64,000 bases of DNA from positions 124,001-188,000 of the forward strand of contig JAEZZQ010000030.1 of assembly GCA_023442465.1 (NCBI GenBank), written 5' to 3'. The DNA comes from Bacillota bacterium. GTDB lineage: Bacteria; Bacillota; Clostridia; Lachnospirales; Lachnospiraceae. This document shows positions 8,656-17,444 of the stretch, piece after piece (position 1 is the first letter of the stretch; every line of letters begins with the position of its first letter). The position numbers were made by a program, and so were the translations under genes. Below the pieces are notes generated by a model, which did no database searches, was not told the DNA's origin, and saw nothing but the letters and a program-made list of their open reading frames with translations.

Positions 8656-9258
8656 ATGAGACACAAATCATTTGATTTGATGAACTCCATTCAGCAATAT
8701 GTGGAGAAATACTATATAACAAATCGCCACTCGCCGTCCACTACGGAAATAGCAAGTGAGGTAGGAATTGCACGTGGTACAGCGTATAAGTATCTGGTGG
8801 CTATGAAAGAAAATGGCATGATCCAGTATGATGGCGAACACATTGTTACGGACAAGACCGAGAAAACTAATGTAGAACTTACAAGTGTAGCAATCCTTGG
8901 TTCAGTATCCTGCGGAATCCCACAGTTGGAGGAAGAAAGAGCGGAAGGATTTGTATCATTGCCAGTTTCTATGTTTGGAAGAGGAGAATTCTTCTTTCTG
9001 AGAGCTAACGGAGAATCCATGATCGATGCCGGTATTGATGATGGAGATTTAGTTTTAATTCGTAAGCAGTCGGAGGCCACGGATGGACAGATTGTGGTGG
9101 CTCTAGTTGAAAATGAAAATACCTTGAAGCGTTTCTATATGGACAAAGAGAATCATTGCATTAGGCTTCATCCAGAGAATAAAGAGATGAAGGATATCAT
9201 CGTAGCATCTTGTGAGATACAGGGTGTAGCAGTGAAAGTAATCAAATCTCTGGAATAG
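8656..9258 (+). CDS. lexA: LexA-type SOS/prophage repressor
   Basis: The 200-residue protein has an N-terminal winged helix (residues 1-70; RHSPSTTEIASEVGIARGTAYKYL) and a C-terminal S24 peptidase domain. The predicted self-cleavage site is C86-G87, and the Ser-Lys dyad is S121 (NGESM) and K158 (NTLKRF). LexA-family repressors cleave themselves when RecA filaments form after DNA damage. The Cys-Gly cleavage site and the location within an integrated element suggest an element-borne paralogue rather than the main chromosomal LexA. It is preceded by AAAGGAG and by a promoter with an overlapping palindrome. It probably links expression or excision of the element to DNA damage. Confidence 0.88.
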   Translation: MRHKSFDLMNSIQQYVEKYYITNRHSPSTTEIASEVGIARGTAYKYLVAMKENGMIQYDGEHIVTDKTEKTNVELTSVAILGSVSCGIPQLEEERAEGFVSLPVSMFGRGEFFFLRANGESMIDAGIDDGDLVLIRKQSEATDGQIVVALVENENTLKRFYMDKENHCIRLHPENKEMKDIIVASCEIQGVAVKVIKSLE

Positions 9259-9408
9259 TCCGGTGCCTACAATTTATGTTCTGGTAGTTAGCATGACTTA
9301 TCCATGCGACGGAGCTTAGCTGCCAGAACCTCATCAACGGTTTTACTTTCCCTAAATCCGAATGAGAGTTACTTTGAGAATATTTTTTTTGTTTGGAGGA
9401 ATTCATTG

Positions 9409-9678
9409 GTGAGCGAAGTAAGAAGAGGAGACAAATATTGCGCTTGTTGCTCTGTATGTGGCACATTGTTGCAAAAGAGTGCGATAACAGATACAGAAAT
9501 CAGATGTGGGAAGTGCAATAATGATCTGGTAGTACTTATAGAAAATGGGGTTGTTACTGTCTTTGAAAGTCACAGAGATAATGCGGTGGCTAGGGAAAAG
9601 TTCAAGAAAAGGTCTATAAGCTATGGCAAGAGGATACCGGTTCAGGTTGAGAAAGAAAAAGTAGAAGAAACAATCTAG
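9409..9678 (+). CDS. Small zinc-ribbon protein
   Basis: The frame is open from 9304, but the best start is the GTG at 9409, which has GGAGG about 10 bases upstream. That gives 89 residues. Cysteines in CACCSVCG and CGKCNND form a CxxC...CxxC zinc ribbon in the first half, followed by a basic region and a charged tail. Similar short zinc-ribbon proteins occur in integrative elements and phages, sometimes as regulators. No specific function can be assigned. It follows the LexA-like gene by about 150 bases. Confidence 0.5.
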   Translation: MSEVRRGDKYCACCSVCGTLLQKSAITDTEIRCGKCNNDLVVLIENGVVTVFESHRDNAVAREKFKKRSISYGKRIPVQVEKEKVEETI

Positions 9679-9861
9679 TAAGACAAGGAATTAGAAAAAC
9701 TGAATACAATGAGACATCGGATGAATCGTCAGATTGGACGGGCTTTCAAGAAAAGAAAGCTTTGAATCCTCAGAGTCGGCGCCAGTGATCAAAAGTATTG
9801 TAACGAGCTGAATTTAACAGAGGCTATACGAAAATGAAATGATATAGCACAGAATTATTAG

Positions 9862-9943
9862 GAGCCTACAAAACGGAAACAACTTATGCTTTAGCAGAGA
9901 AATCTGTTATTGCTGTAATTGTTGGCATACGTTTTGTAGGCTC
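9862..9943 (+). repeat. 14-bp perfect inverted repeat flanking 54 nt
   Basis: GAGCCTACAAAACG (9862-9875) and its exact complement CGTTTTGTAGGCTC (9930-9943) flank 54 bases that can pair partly among themselves. A T-rich stretch follows. It may be a structured RNA or terminator, or the ends of a small mobile remnant. It fills most of the 300-base gap between the zinc-ribbon and XRE genes. Confidence 0.6.
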
Positions 9944-9997
9944 TAATTTTGTACTTTTTTAGTTGTGTTCCGTTTTGGACTCCGGAAGGAGCGGAAT

Positions 9998-10342
9998 ATG
10001 ACTAAGAATATAGATACTACAACTATGGGTGGAAGAATTAAGGAATGCAGATTAAAAGCAGGAATGACGCAGGAGGCATTAGCAGAGAAGCTATGTACTC
10101 AGAAATCACTTATTTCCATGTATGAGAATGATAAGGTGGATATTAAGAGCAGCGTGGTTGTGGAATTAGCTAACGCTTTAAGTACAACAGTAGGATATTT
10201 GGTTAATAACGAAGGTGCTGAGGAAGAAATTGATGAGCAGATGCAGGAAATGCTGATGATGTTTACTTGCCTTTCGGATGATAACCTTCGTCATATAGCG
10301 ATAGAACAACTAAAAGTATTAGCAAACTTAATGACGAATTAA
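9998..10342 (+). CDS. XRE-family helix-turn-helix regulator
   Basis: An upstream start at 9965 exists, but the ATG at 9998 has a good AAGGAGCGG ribosome binding site, giving 114 residues. Residues about 10-65 (GGRIKECRLKAGMTQEALAEKLCTQKSLISMYENDKVDIKSS) are a classic XRE/Cro-C1 DNA-binding domain. The C-terminal 45 residues are helical and acidic and may dimerise. This type of regulator controls phage, plasmid and toxin-antitoxin genes. Here it probably regulates the neighbouring small-peptide/HEPN unit or the element itself. Confidence 0.85.
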   Translation: MTKNIDTTTMGGRIKECRLKAGMTQEALAEKLCTQKSLISMYENDKVDIKSSVVVELANALSTTVGYLVNNEGAEEEIDEQMQEMLMMFTCLSDDNLRHIAIEQLKVLANLMTN

Positions 10343-10403
10343 TTAAAGTCAAGCTTTATATATCTAATGTGCTGTATTCTATGGTAAAATAAATAAAAAA
10401 AGA

Positions 10404-10433
10404 TTGACAGACTAAATATAATTGTGATATTCT
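10404..10433 (+). promoter_or_regulatory. Candidate promoter for the small peptide/HEPN unit
   Basis: TTGACA (10404-10409) is followed after 18 bases by TATTCT (10428-10433). A short CCAAT...ATTGG inverted repeat lies just downstream, about 70 bases before the 55-residue gene. Confidence 0.5.
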
Positions 10434-10518
10434 ACAATATTCCAATTGAGATTGGAACAAGGGCAACATAGTACACCACATATTATCTTAGAGCTTTGCT
10501 CGGGAAGGAGGTAGTGCT

Positions 10519-10686
10519 ATGAACTTGAATGTCACAATTGACTGGAAGTTTGTTGTTGCCCTTGGCACAGCAGTTGTTGGCACCATTTTTGCAGTGAAGA
10601 TGGATGCTGATGCGGCTGAAAGAGTATCAACCCATGCAGTTGATGCTTGCAAGGAGTATGCGATCGCTGGAAACAGCGACCGCTAG
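10519..10686 (+). CDS. 55-residue single-span membrane peptide
   Basis: A strong GGAAGGAGG ribosome binding site precedes an ATG opening 55 codons. Residues about 10-26 (KFVVALGTAVVGTIFAV) form one hydrophobic segment, followed by a charged region and a short tail. It is not recognised. It sits between an XRE regulator and a large HEPN-motif protein, with a hairpin after its stop. The size and topology resemble small toxins or holin-like peptides, but nothing in the sequence proves toxicity. Confidence 0.55.
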   Translation: MNLNVTIDWKFVVALGTAVVGTIFAVKMDADAAERVSTHAVDACKEYAIAGNSDR

Positions 10687-10754
10687 CTCCACATATGATG
10701 ATGTTTGAGGGCACATGGTCTTCGGATTATGTGTCTTTTACTATATAGGAAAGG

Positions 10755-12773
10755 ATGATGGGTGAAATGCCAAATAGAAATCAAGATTATATGCTCAACA
10801 TGCAAAATGATATAAGGCACGGTCTATGTGTTATTGATGAGAAAGAAAATTGGCTTGATTTATATGAGGAATGGAGAGAAGAAAAAAGAAATTCATTTTC
10901 TTCTATACTGATGGTTACAGATTCCTTTGATTTGTCTTGTTCAGGAGATAGTTTTGCTTATGATGGTTCAGATGCTGGTCATATGATTGATTTAGATATC
11001 ATGTGTATGTCAATTTTCTTAAGTGAACGTTTATTGAAGTTGTCTAAAGATTTTTTTACAAGAGTGAATAAAGAGAGAAATCGTGATAGAAAGCTTTCTT
11101 TGATTGAGGATTATTTTGGAATTGTAGATACAATTACGAGCAATCAGGAATTGTCCGGCTGTATTATTACGTTAAATGAAGCAGCAGAAAAGCAGATGGT
11201 TCTACAGGGAACACGTTCAGTGGATCTATACTTATGTTTTTACTCATTAAGAGAGTTGCTACGAAAGGAAACTACAGAGTCTCTTTACTTATTATTCACA
11301 TATTGGAGATTAACTCATTCCAGAAAAAATTTGAAGATTTTGGTGATGGCAATTGTTGATTACATTCAAGTGTATTTTTCTGACTACGATAATGATCCCC
11401 AGATGCATCTTTTTTATCCAATGGATGGTCTGATGACTGTAAAGAAACTTGCGGTTATTTCTCATTGGCTTGAAATTATCGCTTTTCATACCGATGGAAT
11501 ATTTGAAAAGTATACAGACTTAAAATGGTTATGTCCTGTTGACACAATGGCCGATGATATCGTGGGTACTGCTCAGATTTCAAAATTTGAGATGCTTCAA
11601 TATAGGCGGGTTTTTTTGGAGGATGATGAAGAAACAGTAAAAAATAAGGCTATAGGTAATCATGGATATGCAATTTGGATTAAAACAGTTGATGTAATGC
11701 ATATCTTTTGTGATATATGCCAAGTTCTTTATTTTTTACCAGAAGATGAACTAAAGAAAATGAACACAACAAAAACAGCTATGCTTGAGTTGTATGATAA
11801 CATGACAAAGATAAGAAATTACTATACTGGAAAGGTCTTTTTCCATCAGGTATATTTTGAATTAGAACGCAAGTATTTTGATTCGAGGGTTATGGAAGCA
11901 CTTGAGGACGATGCAGAACTGTTTGCAGAGTCTGTTGATGATGTTCTTGGGTTTGTTGCAGCAATTGCTTCTGATGATATTGAGAATCTGATGCAGGCTA
12001 AAGTAAGATATATCAAACGACTAAAGAACTTCACAACAGAAGATCAGGAGGAAAAGCTTGATGAACTTACCGGTCGTATTGCTGAGAAAATCAAGGATAT
12101 TTTAAGTAAAAAGGATCTATATAGCGAACTATATGCAGCAGTATCGACGGAATTTGAACAATATCTTTCAACGTTAGCAAAGTTTCCTAATATATTTAGT
12201 TCTCTTGTTTCAGCAGAGTATTTATATAAGCAGTACGTTGAAAATAAGGGACCGAAAGAACACTTTGATTATAGTTGCATTTCAATCATGTATTATATGT
12301 CTCTTGAGGATTTTTTGAATAAATTAGTGTATATTCCTTATGCTAAGGAGGTTTTATCTAAATTACCTAAGAATAAACAAGACTTTGACTGGAGAAAGTA
12401 TGTGTCTGATTACAATAAATTCTGGTCAAAGGGAAACCCTAAGGATTCTTGTGAAATTGGTGTATTGGGTTTTTTGTTTGAGAACATTGCTAAGGAGGAG
12501 TACTTTCAGAAGTTTTTCGCAGATAAATATCAAATGAAAGATATTGAACAGATTAAAGTATTTGGAGAAAAATTAAAGAAAAATGCTCACCGAAGAAACG
12601 ATGCGGCACATGGAGGTAATTATCTTGAATACAAAGACGTTTGTGAAGATAAAAGAAATGTATATGATGCCGTAAAGGAATATCGAGGAATGATACTGGA
12701 GCTGCTGGAAATACTATTTCCTCGAAAAATTATGAATCTATATGATGTATCTATTATAGAAAAAGAGTGGTAA
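10755..12773 (+). CDS. Large protein with C-terminal HEPN motif
   Basis: The 672-residue soluble protein has no recognised N-terminal domain; it is mostly helical and acidic. Near the C-terminus HRRNDAAHGGNYL gives R614-x4-H619 in the RNxxAHGG form typical of HEPN-domain RNases or HEPN-like partners. The start is uncertain among ATGs at 10755, 10758 and 10767, because GGAAAGG lies very close to the first two. A terminator follows the stop. Its place in a mobile element after an XRE gene and a membrane peptide suggests a stress or anti-phage effector; this is inference. Confidence 0.65.
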   Translation: MMGEMPNRNQDYMLNMQNDIRHGLCVIDEKENWLDLYEEWREEKRNSFSSILMVTDSFDLSCSGDSFAYDGSDAGHMIDLDIMCMSIFLSERLLKLSKDFFTRVNKERNRDRKLSLIEDYFGIVDTITSNQELSGCIITLNEAAEKQMVLQGTRSVDLYLCFYSLRELLRKETTESLYLLFTYWRLTHSRKNLKILVMAIVDYIQVYFSDYDNDPQMHLFYPMDGLMTVKKLAVISHWLEIIAFHTDGIFEKYTDLKWLCPVDTMADDIVGTAQISKFEMLQYRRVFLEDDEETVKNKAIGNHGYAIWIKTVDVMHIFCDICQVLYFLPEDELKKMNTTKTAMLELYDNMTKIRNYYTGKVFFHQVYFELERKYFDSRVMEALEDDAELFAESVDDVLGFVAAIASDDIENLMQAKVRYIKRLKNFTTEDQEEKLDELTGRIAEKIKDILSKKDLYSELYAAVSTEFEQYLSTLAKFPNIFSSLVSAEYLYKQYVENKGPKEHFDYSCISIMYYMSLEDFLNKLVYIPYAKEVLSKLPKNKQDFDWRKYVSDYNKFWSKGNPKDSCEIGVLGFLFENIAKEEYFQKFFADKYQMKDIEQIKVFGEKLKKNAHRRNDAAHGGNYLEYKDVCEDKRNVYDAVKEYRGMILELLEILFPRKIMNLYDVSIIEKEW

Positions 12774-12786
12774 AGGCAAATATTGA

Positions 12787-12821
12787 AGAGATCATTACAT
12801 GAAAATGTAGTGGTCTTTTTT
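12787..12821 (+). terminator. Terminator after HEPN-motif gene
   Basis: AGATCATTACAT pairs with ATGTAGTGGTCT, including G-U pairs, across a GAAA tetraloop, and seven T follow. The rest of the 240-base gap shows nothing clear. Confidence 0.75.
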
Positions 12822-13015
12822 TGATGTCAAAAGACCGTGTTTCTTCTATAAAAGATAAGAATTCTTCTAAAAGTTCAATCTCCTTTAACTTTTACCCATA
12901 GAAGTTCAATATCTGGGTAACGTAATCATCCATTGAAAGCCGTAGAATAACACTTGTAAGAAACAAGCAAACCGGTTGCGAAAGCTTACATCACATTCAA
13001 GTTAGGAGGAATACG

Positions 13016-13576
13016 ATGGCAGCTAATACAAATATCATAAAGGTTTATGCAAGTGCAGATGCACCAGCGAAGGTCGAAATCCTTTTTAAGAATTACTCCA
13101 ATTTCTTAGGAATTGTGGATAGCAGAACGGAAGGACTGCTCTACCTCATCGAGAATGAGAAAAGCTTTAATCATAAAGCCTCTCATGGAGATATAGGAGT
13201 TCGGGTTCAGTCAACAGGTCATTACAGTGATCCAACAGGCAATGCAGCTACTGATAATGTGATTACCAGGGAAGCAATTATCCAATGCGATTTTTCAAAT
13301 GGAGTTTTAGATGGAGTGGACCGAGAGCAGGAATTTATCAGAGAAGCTTCTATATTAAGGGATATGAGAAGAGATTACCAGCTGTTGAATAAGCAGTTTC
13401 AGATTTTGCCGGAAGAGGACCGCAGATTCTTATGTGCATATCTTCGAGGCGAATACGAAGTATCAGATATTGCAGATGAGCTGGGTGTTAATTGCTCAGC
13501 AATCCACAAAAAGGTTAGCAGATTAAAAATCAAAGTGAAGGAAACAGTGTTACAAATATTAGATGGGAAGCTATAG
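13016..13576 (+). CDS. Sigma-70 region 4-like regulator of integrative element
   Basis: The 186-residue protein ends in a helix-turn-helix (about residues 130-180: LPEEDRRFLCAYLRGEYEVSDIADELGVNCSAIHKKVSRLKIKVKE) resembling sigma region 4. No region 2 is present. The N-terminal 110 residues are not recognised. It lies 12 bases before a short excisionase-like gene and shortly before the integrase. That order is common in Lachnospiraceae integrative elements, where such proteins regulate the recombination module. It starts after AGGAGG. Confidence 0.7.
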   Translation: MAANTNIIKVYASADAPAKVEILFKNYSNFLGIVDSRTEGLLYLIENEKSFNHKASHGDIGVRVQSTGHYSDPTGNAATDNVITREAIIQCDFSNGVLDGVDREQEFIREASILRDMRRDYQLLNKQFQILPEEDRRFLCAYLRGEYEVSDIADELGVNCSAIHKKVSRLKIKVKETVLQILDGKL

Positions 13577-13588
13577 GAGGAAAAAATT

Positions 13589-13816
13589 ATGCCAAGATCA
13601 AGAGTTGTTGTACCAGAATTAGAAGAGAAGGTAGTTACAGGAAAGAAGAAGTTTGTCAGATACGCTGAGGGTGCAGCTTTATATTCCTTAGGGCTTCATA
13701 CCTTTCAGGAGGTAGCCAAGGATGCAAATGCAGTGTACAAGGTTAAGCGTTGCGTGCTGGTAAATACAGAAAAAGTGGATGAGTATCTAGAAAATTTCTG
13801 TGAAAGTGGATTTTAA
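13589..13816 (+). CDS. xis: Excisionase-like DNA-binding protein (DUF6462 type)
   Basis: This 75-residue basic protein has the pattern KKFVRYAEGAALYSLGLHTFQEVAKDANAVYKVKRCVLVNTEKVDEYLENF, a winged-helix excisionase-like fold with a MerR/Xis-type helix-turn-helix. Proteins of this size directly upstream of tyrosine integrases bend DNA at attachment sites and favour excision. It has an AGGAGG ribosome binding site and follows the sigma-like gene closely. A broken relative lies at 15858. Confidence 0.8.
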   Translation: MPRSRVVVPELEEKVVTGKKKFVRYAEGAALYSLGLHTFQEVAKDANAVYKVKRCVLVNTEKVDEYLENFCESGF

Positions 13817-13870
13817 GAAATCCTTTTTCGTCCATAGGAATCCAGCATGGGAATGACGAAGAAATAAGGA

Positions 13871-13900
13871 TTGCAAGTGCGGAATGGCCGGTATTATAAT
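13871..13900 (+). promoter_or_regulatory. Candidate integrase promoter
   Basis: TTGCAA (13871-13876), 18 bases, then TATAAT (13895-13900) lies about 75 bases before the integrase and could give it transcription independent of xis. Confidence 0.55.
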
Positions 13901-13975
13901 ACACGTGAGAGTGGAAATATCCATTCAGATACAGTGTTGAACCGGCTGTTCCTCTTATTTTAGGAGGAAAGCAAA

Positions 13976-15208
13976 ATGAGCGTTAGTTCAAGAAAAGACA
14001 GTAAAGGATATGCGTTAAGAGTTGGTGAATGCCAGAGAAATGATGGAAGATATTCTTATTCTTATACAGACAGAATGGGAGTGAGACATTCCATTTATTC
14101 AAAGTCACTGGTCACCCTAAGAGAACGAGAGAAAAAACTGCAGAGAGAATATGAGGATGGACTAGATCCTCACAAAGCAGCAAGGCTTACCCTGAATAAT
14201 CTGTATGACAGGTACATTAGCCAGAAGTACAATTTAAAACCAACCACCAAGGGCAACTACATCTACATGTACAACCATTTCGTAAGAGATACCCTTGGAA
14301 AGAGAAAGCTGGTAGAGATTCGGCATTCAGATATCAAAGAATTCTACTATGCGATTCTGGAAAAGCAGCAGATGAAAGCCAATACCCTGGATAATGTTCA
14401 TACCCAGCTACATCCCGCCTTTGATATGGCGGTACGTGATGGACTCATTCGAATGAATCCAACCGATGGCGTTATGACAGAGATTAAGAAAAGCAAGCTG
14501 TGGGATGCTCCAAAGAGACATGCACTTTCCATCCCGGAGCAGAAGGCTTTTATGAACTTCATTGATGGAGATCGGGAATACGAGGGCTGGCTTCCAGTAC
14601 TTACGGTTTTACTTGGAACTGGAATGAGAATTGGAGAGTGCCTCGGTCTTCGTTGGGAGGATTTGGATTTTGAGGAGCGTTCTATTAGCGTGAATCATAA
14701 TCTCACAGATAGACCAGATGATCAGGGAAAATGTGGGAAGCATATTCAGACACCGAAGACAGAAGCAGGTACCAGACATATTCCTATGTTAGATGAGGTG
14801 TATGAAGCCTTTCTTGCAGAGTATGAGATTCAGAGATGTACAGGTTTTTGCGAAGAAGAGATTGATGGATATTCCGGTTTTGTATTCTCTACCTCTACCC
14901 AGACAGTTTATAGTGCAAGTGCGGTAAATAATGCCATTCGTAGAATCATCCTTGCCTATAACAAAAAGGAAGAAGCAGCTGCAAAAGCAGAGAAGAGAGA
15001 TACCTTACTTCTGCCTAAGTTCTCAGCCCACAATCTTAGACATACCTTCTGTACCCGCCTTTGTGAAAACGAATCAAACCTGAAAGTCATCCAGGATATT
15101 ATGGGGCATAAGGACATTAGCACCACCATGGATATCTATGCAGAATGCACTACTGAAAAGAAGAAGGAAGTAGCTGCAAAGCTGGAAGGAAAGATTGTAA
15201 TTCGCTAG
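13976..15208 (+). CDS. int: Tyrosine site-specific integrase (Tn916-like)
   Basis: The 410-residue protein has an N-terminal arm-binding region (residues 1-60, DGRYSYSYTDRMGVRHSIYS), a SAM-like core-binding domain (about 70-170) and a catalytic domain. The expected active-site residues are visible: R218 (GTGMRIGECLGL), H352-N-L-R355 (HNLRHTF), H378 (GHKDISTT) and Y388 (DIYAE). All are present, so the enzyme is probably active. It integrates and excises the surrounding element together with the excisionase upstream. An AGGAGG ribosome binding site precedes it. It is the last intact element gene, so the right attachment site should lie in the following 1.2 kb. Confidence 0.93.
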   Translation: MSVSSRKDSKGYALRVGECQRNDGRYSYSYTDRMGVRHSIYSKSLVTLREREKKLQREYEDGLDPHKAARLTLNNLYDRYISQKYNLKPTTKGNYIYMYNHFVRDTLGKRKLVEIRHSDIKEFYYAILEKQQMKANTLDNVHTQLHPAFDMAVRDGLIRMNPTDGVMTEIKKSKLWDAPKRHALSIPEQKAFMNFIDGDREYEGWLPVLTVLLGTGMRIGECLGLRWEDLDFEERSISVNHNLTDRPDDQGKCGKHIQTPKTEAGTRHIPMLDEVYEAFLAEYEIQRCTGFCEEEIDGYSGFVFSTSTQTVYSASAVNNAIRRIILAYNKKEEAAAKAEKRDTLLLPKFSAHNLRHTFCTRLCENESNLKVIQDIMGHKDISTTMDIYAECTTEKKKEVAAKLEGKIVIR

Positions 15209-15857
15209 TATAAAATAGGCGTATTTTTTGAGGCTCCTGTGCATGTATTTTTTCGTCAGACGATGAATGCACTTATGGATTTTCATGGAAACTTTTTTTA
15301 GAAAGTTCGTGACATCGCAGAAGATGGCAGTTATAATGAAATAGTAGTATTCGATAAATTAAGCGATGTATTTCAAATAAACAGAGTGTCTTTTGGACTG
15401 ATTGGATTTATTTGGATACATGTAAGCAAGCTTGTAACCATATCACTGAAAGCCCAGTAAATAGGGCATTGGACACACCGGAGACGACGGATTTGTCGCT
15501 TTCAATACAGTTCGGTGGACAGATGGTGGAACGAAAAACGGTTATCTACAAGGTTCGGTGGACTTCAAAAGAGTTCAAGAAAGCATATCGAACATACGTT
15601 CCCGACGATGAAGAGTTTGGATAAATAAATCCAGTGTTTATAAGACTTGCGAGAGATTCCGATGTCCAAAGGACATCAAAAGGACATCAAATCGTTGGTC
15701 GAGTCCGAATGAGTTCGAATGAGCTGAAATTTTGGTAAACGAAGTTGAATTTAATAATAAGCACTATTTTAGGGCACTATTCTAGAGAAATTTAGAAAGG
15801 TGTCCTTTTTTGCGTTATGGAGAAAATGATGTCCTTTTCAGGAAAGAGGTGAAAAGC
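15209..15857. other. Gene-poor stretch after integrase
   Basis: About 650 bases have no credible gene. A TTG-started frame at 15412-15624 has no ribosome binding site. Short direct repeats are visible: two copies of GGTTCGGTGGAC-like sequence near 15510 and 15553, and several AGGACATC or GTCCTTTT words near 15665-15830. This is where the element's right end would be expected, but I cannot name the attachment core. Confidence 0.4.
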
Positions 15858-16007
15858 ATGATGAAAGATATGGGATTTAATTATAGAGAGGCAGAGGAAA
15901 GCAGAAAAAAGTTTGTGAGGTATAAAGATGGCTGCAAAGTCTACGGATTAAGAGTAAAAGTTCGGGGTATTCGCCTGGAGGGTTCAAGACCACTGTTATC
16001 AAATTAG
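15858..16007 (+). pseudogene. Truncated second excisionase-like gene
   Basis: From an ATG with AAAGAGGTG upstream, 49 codons contain RKKFVRYKDGCKVYGL. This matches the start of the intact excisionase (KKKFVRYAEGAALYSL at 13589). After that point similarity ends and the frame stops within about 30 codons, so the C-terminal half is lost or replaced. It looks like debris of an earlier element inserted at the same place. Confidence 0.55.
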
Positions 16008-16205
16008 TAGTTCGATGGATTGAGAAAAGCTTATTGGAATGAGTTTTTGAGTATGACGTGAGAACGGTTTTAGTTACGCCACTATGAGTTCATTTCATTA
16101 ACGGATATTAGAAGCTATCGCGGTAAAGGCGTTGCCGAAGTTAGGACAAAAGAAAGATGAATAACAAAGCGTCTGACACCAGATTTGACACCAATTTTTG
16201 CACCC

Positions 16206-16252
16206 AAAAGGACATCTTTCTAAAAGAAATCTCAGAAAGATGTCCTTTTTGT
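16206..16252 (+). terminator. 16-bp perfect stem, GGACATC family, terminator-like
   Basis: AAAAGGACATCTTTCT (16206-16221) pairs perfectly with AGAAAGATGTCCTTTT (16234-16249) around 12 bases. The T run completes an intrinsic terminator. GTCCTTTTT(TGC)GTTATGG also occurs near 15801, so the right arm is part of an imperfect direct repeat about 440 bases apart. Confidence 0.75.
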
Positions 16253-16485
16253 TATGGTCAAACAATATTAGTATGGAGGAGCAGATGGACGAGTACTTCT
16301 TTTTCCGCAGGCAGTAAAGGTATTGAAAATTTGCTCTGTTGTATATAAAATGATTTTATACGTTTGGCCGGCTTTTAGTTAGAGCCGTTTCGAATTTATA
16401 TTTCTTGCGTTTGCCAAAAAAGGCAGACACGGTCAAGCATTTGTTCTTGTCTGTGGTATACTGCTTTTGTAGAGAGGAAAATTAC

Positions 16486-17397
16486 ATGCATGCATGGGAA
16501 GCCATACAGAAAACGCTGAATTACATCGAGAAGCATATCGGCGAGGAAATGCAAATCGAAGAATTGGCAGAAATCGCCTCACTTTCACTGTTTTATTATC
16601 AGCGATTATTCACACGATTGGTAAAAACATCGGTCCGGGATTATATTAAATTGCGTCGATTGGCAAGAGCTGTCGCCCCGCTGCGCGATAAGAAAAGAAA
16701 TATTATCGATATTGCAATGGAATACGGTTTTGGCAGTCACGAAACGTTTACGCGAGCCTTTAAGGAAACCTACGGTATTACCCCTTCGCAGTACCGGGAT
16801 AAACCTGTTAGCTTACAGAATTTTGACAAACCCGATTTACTGCTTGGCTACATCGTAGTAGATGAAGGCGTGCCGCTGATTAGCGACGGATTGGTTCTGG
16901 AAATGAACCGCAAATTTCTTGAAGAGCCGATTACTTTTCTTGGCGTGACAGGATATTATCCATTCAAATATGGTAAGATGCTCGGCGAAAGAACTGGTGT
17001 CGATACGGGCGGTGAGATTTGGGACAGATTTTTCAGGGAACTTCCGGATATTCCGCGTATTTCCAAAGGACGTTTGATTGGTGTTTCTTATCACGGCGAT
17101 GCCCCCGACGGTTATTCGAGTTATTTTATTGGTGCAGAAGTCGAGAAAGATAAGGAAAGCCATAACTTTGCCAATTGGGAACTGCCGGCACGAGAATATG
17201 TAGTCTGTGGCTTTGAGGCAGAGAATCACGGACAGATGAAGATTTGTATGGGCAAAGCGATGAAGTACACTCGATTTTGGCTGAAAAAGCACGATTTGAT
17301 TGCCGATGGATTTTTCCCCGAGATGTATTACCAAAGTACGTCCGACATCGCTTATGTAGAGCTGTGGATTCCTTTTAAGAAACGGGAAAAAGGATAA
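16486..17397 (+). CDS. AraC-family regulator with GyrI-like effector domain
   Basis: The frame is open from 16405, but the ATG at 16486 preceded by AGAGAGG fits the family start, giving 303 residues. Residues 8-105 hold the two AraC helix-turn-helix motifs (MQIEELAEIASLSLFYYQRLFTRL and NIIDIAMEYGFGSHETFTRAFKETYGITPSQYR). Residues about 145-300 resemble the GyrI/SOUL-like small-molecule domain of the Rob/SoxS-type regulators that sense drugs. It precedes a PNPOx-like gene by 47 bases and probably controls it. The local ligand is unknown. Confidence 0.88.
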   Translation: MHAWEAIQKTLNYIEKHIGEEMQIEELAEIASLSLFYYQRLFTRLVKTSVRDYIKLRRLARAVAPLRDKKRNIIDIAMEYGFGSHETFTRAFKETYGITPSQYRDKPVSLQNFDKPDLLLGYIVVDEGVPLISDGLVLEMNRKFLEEPITFLGVTGYYPFKYGKMLGERTGVDTGGEIWDRFFRELPDIPRISKGRLIGVSYHGDAPDGYSSYFIGAEVEKDKESHNFANWELPAREYVVCGFEAENHGQMKICMGKAMKYTRFWLKKHDLIADGFFPEMYYQSTSDIAYVELWIPFKKREKG

Positions 17398-17431
17398 AAT
17401 TAATAAATTAATAAAATTAATAAATTAATTA
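17396..17431. repeat. AT-only tandem repeat
   Basis: The gap between the AraC and PNPOx-like genes is made almost wholly of repeated AATTAATAAA units, with AGGAGG immediately after. It is a slippage-prone spacer. Confidence 0.6.
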
Positions 17432-17444
17432 GGAGGAAAAATAA

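Noticed and set aside
15412..15624. 70-codon frame after the integrase
   Set aside because: It starts with TTG without a ribosome binding site and its sequence shows no recognisable fold. It lies in a repeat-rich scar and is probably not translated.
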